From positions 33,273,928-33,337,927 of the forward strand of contig NC_056042.1 of assembly GCF_004379255.2 (NCBI RefSeq): a stretch of 64,000 nt of DNA, given 5' to 3'. This DNA is from Salvia splendens. Taxonomy: Eukaryota > Streptophyta > Magnoliopsida > Lamiales > Lamiaceae. The first letter of the stretch is position 1; each line of letters begins with the position of its first letter. The position numbers and the translations under genes are program-made. Below, piece by piece: positions 13,102 to 22,800 of this stretch. Under the pieces are notes generated by a model, which searched no databases, was not told the DNA's origin, and worked only from the letters and a program-made list of their open reading frames with translations.

Positions 13102-13312
13102 CACCCGGCCGGGTGGATATTTGCAACTGAAAATATCACCCGGTCGGGTGAAATGCCTCTGGACTCTTTATGCTTTAAAATTTTCACCCGGCCGGGTGAT
13201 TTATTGGTGCAAAACTCACCTGGTCGGGTGTTATGCTCTGGACTCCGCCTTTGTTAAAATTGTCACCCGGGCGGGTGGAATTAGTAGGCCAAAAAACACA
13301 CCCGACCGGGTG
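13102..13312. repeat. Array of six CACCCGG/CCGGGTG palindromes
   Basis: Near-identical 14-bp palindromes lie at 13102-13115, 13137-13150, 13185-13198, 13217-13230, 13264-13277 and 13299-13312, spaced 35, 48, 32, 47 and 35 bases. Parts of the spacers also repeat (forms of CTCTGGACTC...TTAAAATT), suggesting a higher-order unit of about 80 bases. The array ends about 30 bases inside the right TIR of the Mutator-like element. Confidence 0.85.
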
Positions 13313-13340
13313 CCTTCCTGCTACAGATTTAAGCAAGTTA

Positions 13341-13638
13341 GAGACGCATCATGCGTCTCTCCCTAAGACGCATGAGCATCATGCGTCGTCTATTAAAATT
13401 TAAAAAAAATAAAAGACGCATGAGGGAGATGCGTCTCTACCTAAGACGCATGACCCTCATGCGTCGTTAAAAAAACGAAAAAAAGGGAGACGCATGACCC
13501 TCATGCGTCTTTATGAAAGACGCATAATCGTCATGCGTCTCATTAAAAGGAGACGCATCTCCCAAACCCGGAACAAAAAAAAGTTCAGTACAAACACGGA
13601 ATATAAGTTTTATTCTAGAACAAAAAAAGAAAAAACCC
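13341..13638. repeat. Right TIR of the Mutator-like element
   Basis: Reverse complement of the left terminal repeat, with the same palindrome types in mirror order and the outer CCCAAACCCGGAACAAAAAAAA segment. The innermost unit is shortened and the outermost palindrome is truncated. Confidence 0.85.
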
Positions 13639-13689
13639 GTTTGGGTAGATATGGACGCCACCCTATATATTGCTGTCTTTTATAATTGA

Positions 13690-14310
13690 AAAAAAATATT
13701 ATTGCTCATGGGTTGGGTTGGGCCCAGCACACTTTGGCAGTCCTTTGCCGATTCTACCCCTACTATTCTCCTTTATTTTATTTTACTATTTTTAGTTTAC
13801 CTTTTTTTGTTTATTAATTATACAATTCAATAATTTTTCTATTATCGAATCGATTTTTACTTGATGAATGTTATTAATAGTTTTATCACATTATTCACAT
13901 TTTGATGCTTGCATTCAAGATTAGAATACCTAGACAGGGACTTTTCTAGCCATTTTTTATAGATACTAATAGTAATATTTTATAGATGAGACTAGAGGCG
14001 CGATTGAGGCGGCATGCGCACAATGTGCTTGGATCACACTCAACAAATCCCGACCTATGTACATGCAATACAGCCGCACCTCAGAACCTTTGATAAAATA
14101 TTTTCAGCATTTACAAAAACACCCTCAAGTCATTTTCTAATATTTTATTATCGAATAAAATATTATTTAAATCATAATAGTATTTGAAAAAGTAATTTGT
14201 GCCAAAACATATACATACAGGTGGGGACGCAATAATTATATAAATTTAGAAAAGTGTTAGTTCTATAATAAAATGAAGATCAAGACCAATTGTGGAAAGT
14301 AGAAACCCCT
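13690..14310. other. AT-rich intergenic DNA, no gene seen
   Basis: No coding frame or repeat boundary found between the Mutator-like and hAT-like elements. Confidence 0.6.
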
Positions 14311-14315
14311 GCTAA

Positions 14316-14471
14316 ATTGAAGGGCACAATAGGCATGCACACAGTTCAAAAACCGTCGGTTCCGAACATTGAATGGCACAATAGGCATGCACATGGTTCA
14401 AAAATCGTCGGTTCCGAACATTGAAGGGCACAATAGGCATGCACACGGTTCAAAAACCGCCGGTTCCGAAC
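14316..14471. repeat. Three tandem copies of a 52-bp unit spanning the hAT 5' end
   Basis: Copies start at 14316, 14368 and 14420 with a 52-base period and few mismatches. Each unit holds a short flank, the target sequence GGGCACAA (TGGCACAA in the second) and the first 38 or so bases of the element, starting TAGGCATGCACA. Confidence 0.85.
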
Positions 14472-15365
14472 ATTGATTTTTTTTTTGCATTTTCTTCTTT
14501 AGTTATCTATGGAATGTGCGTAAATAAAATTCAAAAAATCACGAAGAAATTGCTTTATTGATATAAATTTAAACGAGGCTATAAGTTACAACAATTACAA
14601 ATCACTAAAGACTTGAAGTCTAAAACAATAAATTTAAATATTGGTTGCTTTTTTAATCGTCTATTTTTATCATTCTTATACAAATTATATTAATTGTTAT
14701 TTTTTTACACATTTTAATCAATACATTGAGAAAAATGAGTAACATACCTACATTTAAATCCAATTATTTAAACATATCCACATTCTATAAATATACAAAT
14801 TATGAGCAATATGCCACATTCAAATTTAATTAAACTATTATAACTAAACTATTCTAATTGATGCTATTATTAACTATAAATTTGCCTTAGAAAAGGAATT
14901 ATGACGAAAATAAATATAAAAATAGTAAATAATAAAATGTAAAAAATAAAGAAAGTTTTTTCTTCTACATTGGAAAAAGATTAATGAATGATCTAAACAT
15001 ATAGTTATAAAAGAAAATACTTCGACATATTTTGTCCTACATCGAAAGTGAAACATAAAACATTCAAAGATATCTTTATAAAAGAGAAACAACCAAGAAT
15101 GGTTTCTTAGAATTCAGAGGCCCAACAAATAAATATGAGATATTATGAATTTTTTGTATTTATTTTTTTATGAAAATTAATTTTTATAAATAATAAATAT
15201 ATATATTTTTTTATTTGAACCGCCGATTCGAACTGTTGAACCGTCGGTTCCGGTTTCTAAAAATCGTGAACTTGAACCGAACCGTCCGAACCGCCTCCGC
15301 TGGTTCTGGTTCCGGATTATGAACCGGCGGTTAACCGCCGTTTCGGTTCAGTTTGTGCATGCATA
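14330..15365. mobile_element. Short non-autonomous hAT-like element
   Basis: Ends are TAGGCATGCACA on the left and TGTGCATGCATA on the right, imperfect inverted repeats. GGGCACAA flanks both sides exactly (14322-14329 or 14426-14433, and 15366-15373), an 8-bp target duplication as made by hAT transposases. Subterminal regions are rich in AACCG/CGGTT (AACCGCCGGTTCCGAAC on the left, GAACCGGCGGTTAACCG on the right), a common design in plant hAT elements. No transposase frame is present. It lies about 400 bases upstream of the bromodomain gene. Confidence 0.75.
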
Positions 15366-15429
15366 GGGCACAACGCACAATTGTAAAATTCAAACAAAGT
15401 CGGCTTTTTAACGTTCTTCCCGTGGTGCA

Positions 15430-15600
15430 CATGACGAACCGAGTTATCTTCACATTCACGTCGTCAATTCCACGTCACCACTCTCAGTGGTCCCCACACG
15501 AACCCTAAGAACTGCCACGTGCGACTCATCTCACCTCAGACACAAACGCCTTGCCATCCTCTCAATTCCATCCATCGTATGTCCAGAAGGACGCCACGTG
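15430..15600. promoter_or_regulatory. Cluster of ACGT-core elements upstream of the GTE gene
   Basis: Two CACGTG G-boxes (15516-15521, 15595-15600) and further ACGTC/ACGT cores (about 15459-15474) fall within 170 bases. A telo-box AAACCCTAA lies at 15779-15787 in the probable 5'UTR. Such clusters bind bZIP/ABF-type factors in plants; whether this controls the GTE gene is inferred from position. Confidence 0.5.
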
Positions 15601-16009
15601 TCCAACAGCACAATCTGAGCCGTCCGAGACAGATGTCCCGGTCAACTGCCCGCCAGCAAACAAAGTCACTTTTTACCGTGGGACTGGACGATCGACGGCT
15701 GCGATGCTGCCCGTGATATCAGCGGGTAGATCTCATCGCCTTTAAGAAGCACGCCCTCTCCTCCTGATTTCTTCGCTCAAACCCTAAATTGGTGTTTAGA
15801 ATCGTTGTGAAATTGGTGTTTAGAATCATTTCCTTTTTTCGTTTTCCCCCAAATTCTAGCTGATTTTTTTAATTTAATCTAGCTCTGAGCTGCCGTAGGT
15901 CGTTTGGCGAGGGGAGGGAAGGTCCGATTCCGGCTGTTCGATACATGATTTTTGGGGGAAATTGCTGCCGGAGACTCGACGGAGCTGAGCGTTGCCGTCG
16001 GTGTGATTC

Positions 16010-18019
16010 ATGGCATCCGCCGTTCTAGCGAGCCAGAATGAAGCGAGCTGGAGCCACATGGGAAAGACGCAGTTCGTGAATCCCCATGTCAATTCAAACC
16101 CTCATCCTAATTTTAAGAAGAAGCAGAAGCAATTCCACCACCCTTCTGCAGCGAACGGTGCCGCCGCCAGTCGTTATCGCAGCAACGTCGATTTGCCGGC
16201 CGTGACGCAGACGGCGTCCGATGATGCGTATTCCTTCAACCAGGCTCCCACACCTCGTGAAGCGGGGAATTACGGAGGCTATTTGACCTTTAATGTCTCG
16301 ACGTACACGAAATCGAAGCTGCTGGAGCTCCGGAAACGTCTCTCTGCCGAGCTTGATCAGATCCGTGATTTGCGAGATCGGATTGAGTTTGGTCGGTTCA
16401 ACAATGTTGAAACCCCTAGATCTCAACCGAAATCGAAGAAATTTAGCGGCAGCAAGCGTCCTGGCCCTGCGATTGGATCCGCCCCCAAGAAATTTGTCAA
16501 TGAATTTGACATTGGGGGTTTCGAGGCGGCCAATTTTGGGGATTTGTTGAAGGAATGCGAGAAGATCGTCAATAAATTGATCAAATGCAAACACGGGTAT
16601 GTTTTCAAAGTTCCGGTGGATGCAGATGCTTTCAAGCTTCACGATTACCACGATATTGTGAAGCATCCCATGGATCTCGGTACCGTGAAAGCGAATCTGG
16701 CGAAGAATTTATACCGTACGCCTGCAGAATTCGCCGCTGACGTTAGGCTGACTTTTAACAATGCGTTGCTGTACAACCCTAAGTCGGATCTCGTTAACGG
16801 GATGGCCGAGGAAATGCTGATGCGGTTTGAGGAGATGTTCAAGCCAGTGCAGGAGAAGCTTGACAAGCGGCTTGAGAAGGAGCCCGGCGAGTTCAACATT
16901 AACAATGATTTCCCGTTCCGAGAGGCTGAGGAATTGCAGGGGAGCTCTTGGAACAACAATGGTTCTCAGGTTCTATCTGCGAAGAAGAAGCCGAAAGCTA
17001 GCCATGTTCCGGTTTCCCACATTATGAAGAAGTCTGATGGGATGCATTCTGCAATGCAAGCCCATTCTAGTGCCTCTACGCCTTCTAATCCGCCTCCACC
17101 GCCGATGAATCCACCGGAGCCGTTTCCCCCTTCCCCGGTGAGAGCTCCTCCTCTGCCCGTTGCCAAGGAGCAAAGAAGAGTAGTGGCGACCAAGCTGCCG
17201 AAGCCGAGAGCTAAGGATGTGAATAAGAGAGATATGAGTATGGACGAGAAGCAGAAGCTTGGACTTGGGTTGCAGAGTATGCCCCAAGAGAAAATGCCTC
17301 AGCTGGTGCAGATAATCAGGAAGAGGAACGAGCATTTGGCTCAGGATGGTGATGAAATCGAGCTTGATATTGAGGCTCTTGATACGGAAACGCTGTGGGA
17401 ACTTGATCGCTTTGTGACGAATTGGAAGAAGTTGGTGAGCAAGACAAAGCGGCAAGCATTGATGATGAACAACAATCCAGCTCCCACTAGTCCTGTTACC
17501 GATGCTGATATGGTAAGAGTTGAATTTGCAATCAAGAATTGTTATATCGTGGTATTTTCACTAGTTTAGACAATCTTGGTTTCGTTGGTGTTTACTTACG
17601 TTGATGCTAATGTTGTGTAGGGTGCAATGAGTGACAAGAATGATGATCCGGGCAAGAAGATGAAAGACAATGAGGAAGAAGATTTGGATATTGATGATGA
17701 TATGCCGGCTGCGAGCTTCCCTCCTGTGGAGATTGAGAAAGATGAAGGGCTCGGCGGCGGCGGCGGCGGTGGTGGTGATGCTGATGCTGTTGAAGGGCTT
17801 GGCGGTGGCGGTGGCAATGCCAGCAGTAGCTCGAGCAGTTCTGGCAGCTCGAGTAGCGATTCGTCATCCTCGAGTGGTATTGATACTGATTCTTCTTGCG
17901 TTTCTACCTTGTGTTGAGAGAACAAAAAATGCTCATTTGTTTGAGCTTTGCCTTGTACAGATTCAGATTCAGGGAGTTCCTCTGGTAGTGAATCGGACGC
18001 AGATAATGCACAGTGTTGA
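16010..18019 (+). CDS. GTE-type BET bromodomain protein (GTE7/GTE2-like)
   Basis: Exons 16010-17512, 17621-17876 and 17961-18019 give 605 residues, the usual size for plant GTE proteins. Order: an N-terminal region with YLTFNVSTYTKSKLLELRKRL, a bromodomain at about 180-277 (KHPMDLGTV and the acetyl-lysine pocket YNP are present), a Pro-rich linker, a NET/ET domain at about 409-485 (MSMDEKQKLGLGL...), then an acidic, Gly- and Ser-rich tail. BET proteins read acetylated histones and recruit transcription machinery in the nucleus. The last intron (17877-17960) lies in the Ser-rich tail; reading through it gives a different short C-terminus, so alternative splicing is possible. The start is the first ATG of a long frame after a GC-rich leader. 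Confidence 0.93.
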
Positions 18020-18650
18020 CAACTGTTTGAACAAATCTGAATGAATTCAGTGCTTGATGATCGGCATTTGGTTGCTGTAATGAATGAGCATATATGTTCA
18101 TGAGGTATTGTGGTGTTAGTAGCAGCATGTGTTGTAGTAGCTTTCTTGTCATTTTAGCAATGTATATGAGCTGAATATATTTGAAATTGGCTTTGCAGAA
18201 TGGCAAATGAGGCTGTTGTTGTTACTGGATGAAGAAAGAAAAGACTAATCTGTTGGGTTTTTTTCTCCAAAGAAATTGTTAGCTTAAGCTTAGGTGATGA
18301 ATAGATAGTTTGGTTAGGTTAAGTTGTACAGTTTTTATCTCCCCCAAAAAATGGAAGAAAGCTATTACTGCTATTGTTATTCAACTTGTGCCTTCTGAAT
18401 TATTCCAGTTTCACGTCTCTATCTATTAACACAAGAAAACTCACAATGTGTGTGTGATGAATGTCTGGGACATATGGGGTTTCGAACTATCGGCCTTTAT
18501 AATTTATTTGTCAATAAAAAAAATGTCAATATCAATATCAATATCTTAGACGAGTCAATCAGAATACTCTTTCCGGATCCAATTACATTTTCTTTCAATT
18601 ACTAAAACATAATAGTAGTATGTCATTTCAAAACTAGTCAATCTTTATGA
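18020..18650. other. 3' flank of the GTE gene, no further gene seen
   Basis: Likely 3'UTR to about 18400, then AT-rich DNA with a short ATCAATATC repeat near 18530. Confidence 0.55.
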
Positions 18651-18656
18651 TATTAA

Positions 18657-19464
18657 GGGCCAGAATGAGTAGGATTGTGTATGGATAAAAATTTTAGCAT
18701 ATTGTTTTGTAAAAAAATAGTTTTTTGGATTATTGTTTTGAGTGGGAGCGAAAATGACATTATTACCCTTCTCTTTTATGCATCTTTTTTGAGTTGAAGA
18801 AATTGCAGTAGACGAGTTTGGCAAAACCCAGATCCAAAATTCGTCAAAAATTCCATAATCAATGGATTCATTCATAAATGAGAGAAAATCGAGTTTTAAA
18901 ATCAAAACCAAAGAACCTAGAATCGATTCGCAGGCTCAAATTTGCGCAAACGGGAATCCAGATGGAAGAATTGAACCTCAAAAATTGATTCCCAATCCAT
19001 AATCACAAAAAAAAAAATCGGAAAACAACAGCGGCCATGGAGCACGCCGGCTCGGATCTCACTTCGAGAATCGTCACGACAACAAATTAGCCGGTCGCCG
19101 CCACTACCGTCATGTCGCAAACGACGGCGGCCATGGCGTTGATGACGGCGAGGGAGACGAGAACTCGAGAGGGGATTACTACCACCGGATGGCGGATGGC
19201 GGCAGTCATGGCGTAGAGAGAAGGAGATTAGAGAGAAATGAAAATGGAGGTGGAGGAGAGAATGAAACTAGGGGTAGGAGGGGAAACATAAACCCACCAA
19301 TTTTGGTGGACTTCTTAACTAAGCCCAACAGTAAAAAGTTGCACTGTTCACACGGGCTGCCGCCTTTTTTCGGGCCTGGCTCTCCATTTGTCCAACTTAC
19401 AAAACATGAGAATAGCCTTGTTTAATTTTCTTTTCCAAGCCAATCCACCCTAAAAAACACGCCC
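18657..19464. mobile_element. Candidate Tourist/PIF-like element
   Basis: TAA sits on both sides (18654-18656, 19465-19467) of a segment starting GGGC and ending GCCC, as expected for PIF/Harbinger insertions. The terminal similarity beyond GGGC is weak. The interior (about 19020-19290) is unusually GC-rich and may be captured gene sequence, but no frame is recognisable. Confidence 0.3.
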
Positions 19465-19853
19465 TAAGAGAGTATTAAACACAAGGAATGAAAACAGTAT
19501 GTCTCCAATTACTTTTTCTCTTTCTTTACTAATTTTGCATTAAAATCTAGATGGTTGTAAAAGTAGTCTATTTTTATATAACAATGAGAGTATTAAACAT
19601 AAGTAATGATAGCAGAAGTTGTCAATATCTATGAATGCATATTACAAAACAGAATTAAGAAAACAGGTAAATTGAACCCTCAATTACTAATAGAAAAACA
19701 TAGCAATTGTGTAAAACAACAATAACAACTTGAGACACAACAGATTTGGTGAAGAAACAAACACAGTGCAAAATTGAGTCCTAAGACTTAACCAGATCAA
19801 AGTTTAACAATAGTGTAGAGAATCAAACTTGCCTCTTGCTGAAATACATCATC

Positions 19854-22800
19854 TCAAACTTGTTTCTTCAGAGCAAGATATGTATCACCAAGTTGGGATT
19901 GACAGGCAGCACAACCATCTTCTTCCAATGCATCAACAAAGCTAGAACTGAGCTTAAAAGTTGCAAGCATCTGGAACACCTTGCCACAAAATTTACGCAC
20001 ACCAGCTCTCCTCGCCTGCTTATCGGGCATATTCGTCACTAGGTGCTTGATCAAATTGCTTAGCTTTGGAACATGGCTTTTCAAAAACTGTTCTGATGTC
20101 TTTTCAGTAGCACTACTGTGAGACTTTAGCACCTCTGTCACCAAATCCAGGGCTTCAACTTGCCGAAACTGCGATTTAGCACAGCTGCATTTCTCCAATA
20201 GGAAACCAAATAGCTGTTTCCCAATCCATGGTCGCCTTCTGAATATTTCTTTCAGGAACTCACATTTCATTTGTGATTTCTTGCTATCGAAGTAGTCCAC
20301 TAAAATATGCTGCAGTATATCACAGACCTTCTGTAGCTCAAACTCTGAGAAGTTGCTAGCGTCGATAATTTTCAGAATCCAAAATGTTGAGCTTCGGGCA
20401 AGGGAATTGATCAGGCGGTGACGACTCCAGGAGGCGGATTGTTTCTTCTTGGATGGATTAGAGGCAGATTTTTTTCTTTTGAAAGGCTTTGCTGCCAGCT
20501 TCAGATACTTTTCTAGGAGAGGCTCAAGTATTGCAACCGACACTGTTTCTCCTTTTGGATACTCTTTAGCTTTTAATATCTTCTTTTGTATAATCCCCCA
20601 TATACGCTGACCAAGCTGTTCGCTTCCTTCGGTTGTTTGTGGGTTAATAAATGCTTGAGCAAGGTTTGAGAATATTTTGATCACCTGCGGTTTACCTGCA
20701 TCAACAATATCCAAAGGTGATTTAGATCTTACTGTATGTTTTAACTAAGGAATGGATCAAAGCTTAAAACAAGATGTGCCCCTTCGATCATTTTAACTTG
20801 CCTGGATTTTCATGCAGGTACAACTCCAGCAATGAGAGGACGCGGAGCTTAAAGAGCACAAGCTGCGAATGTGCAGTTTCTCCTCCGGCTTGGTTCTTCT
20901 TTTCCCTGAATATCCGTGCAAGATAAGTATCCATTCGGAACATTGCATCATCATCCATTCCCTCATCAGATTCATCATCAGACGCATCAGGGAGTTCAGC
21001 AGTGACTGCATCAACCCCAACCACTGCCTCGGACTCATCTGTCTGTTGATCACTGTCTGCAGTTTCACCTGTCTCGGCCTCGTCAGACTCTTCAGCTTCT
21101 TCAAGACCAAGCAGATCATCTTCGGCATCATCATCATCACTATCTGAATTGTGGTGGCGAGCAGGTTTCAAATCCTTTTTGACAACCCGCAACATACGAT
21201 GTAAACCATCATCGGTTATATCTTTACAGAAGCATTTGAAAACCTGTAAGATATCACGAATGATTTAGCCTCGAGGAGGATAATCAAAAGCAACAGGGCG
21301 ATGCACCAATGTCTTTTATGACTATAGGTGAATCATCAAGTAATGCTGGCCCAGAGTTGGTTAGCTAAAGGAATCATTCTTTAAGATATAATAGAAGGTA
21401 AAAATGCATATAATTAACTATGGGGAAGTGACATGAATATTTAGTTGGTACCTGCTCAATGGCAGATCGCAAAGGGGCAGATGACTGCGGCAACAGAGAA
21501 AGCATTGTGTCCACAAGTACATCCATCAGTTCAGGAGCACCATCCTCCTCAGGTTCATCTTCTCCAGAGGATTCGAGATCAGAAGAGGCAAAAGCTTTTT
21601 TACAACACATGACAACTTCGCTGGCAGCTTCGAAGAATTCTCCAGGCCGAAGTATGATTTGAAGCAGTAGTTGGATAAGCAAATATCTCAGAGCATGTAT
21701 CTTACTTGCATCCGAGGTGGTAGAACACTTACGTTCCTATAACAACCAAAATAGTAATGAGAAGTTCTCCTAAGCACCACAAGCATAATCTTTGCAAGCA
21801 AAGCCAAGAATTAAGTCATTAAAACTAATTTAGAGGTCTGGGTAAGACCCCAAATTTCAAGTCATGGGTCAAAATGAGCAATTTGCATATATATTTTATC
21901 ACAAATATAAGAAATCTAACATCCGATAAGATTGGTCTAATTAAAAACATCCTATAAACATGATAAGTTAGTTACAAATACTCCGAAAGTCTCTTTCCCG
22001 TCTTCACACGTTGTGAAAATATAATTGGAATCTGATAATTTTATGCGCTGGGAATAGCTAAATTACATTAAAAAAACAAAGATTATACAGTACACATTTA
22101 AGAAGTAAAGTGAACTGAAATTGAGTATTATCATGAGATGCAGGGGCTAACATAGACTGAAAAGGAGTACCTCTTTTGATAGTTGACTTTCCATGGCCTG
22201 CAGTTTCTTGAATGCCTTTTCATCGTCACTATTCAAAGCCCTTGACAGAGAAACTGAAGGAATGTTGTATAATATACCCAGAAACCGCATAAAGTAAGAC
22301 CCGAGATCCTTTGCCTCCACACCACTTGCCACAGCATGAGGCCCCTCTCCTTTCTGTGCATTTGAAAGCAACAACTGAAGCTGCTCAATACACATATGGG
22401 ATAAGGCACTAGGAATTGCTGATTTAGGCCACCGGAACGTTTCTTGTAGTTCAAAAGATGTTACTTCGGTTCCGAGTGATGATGAGAATAGACCTTGAAC
22501 TGCCAGAAACTTCAGAACTTCTTTCTCCACACGAAATTTTGCAGCCTCCTGTTCAAGCTTCAAATGCTTTTGGACAGCAGGTAGGGATTCCACAACCCAA
22601 CTTTTAAGAAATTCAGCAGTTCCTAGTGTCCCAGCAGCATCTTTATCCTCAATAGATCCGATCTCAGAATTGTCATCAGTAGTTTGACTTTGATCTGAAG
22701 GTTCTTCTGAAGATTGATCTTCATCAAGAAACATGGTCACCAAACTTTCAATAAACAGAATACAGCCAGGCTCAGTTTTGAAATCTGACATCAAACCTTT

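Larger units (their letters stand above)
9090..13638 (+). mobile_element. Mutator-like DNA transposon with palindrome-array TIRs, carrying a MAIN-like gene
   Basis: The left end begins GGGTTTTTTC and the right end closes with AAAAAACCC. Flanks are GTTTGGGTAT (9080-9089) and GTTTGGGTAG (13639-13648), a 9-of-10 match fitting the 9-11 bp target duplication of Mutator-like elements. The terminal inverted repeats (about 9090-9411 and 13341-13638) share a T/A-rich outer part, a CGGGTTTGGGAGA segment and an array of imperfect palindromes of the form GACGCATGA, three bases, TCATGCGTC. About seven units are visible on the left; the right array has one shortened and one truncated unit. No MURA-type transposase was seen inside, so movement in trans is likely. 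A degenerate MAIN-like gene fills the centre. Confidence 0.8.

Noticed and set aside
13467..13685. Short frames on both strands over the right TIR
   Set aside because: The same frames appear in other TIR copies (9070-9279, 61369-61650); they are by-products of the palindromic repeat.
16094..16666. 190-residue minus-strand frame
   Set aside because: Shadow of the GTE bromodomain exon on the other strand; no recognisable protein and strong coding signal on the plus strand.
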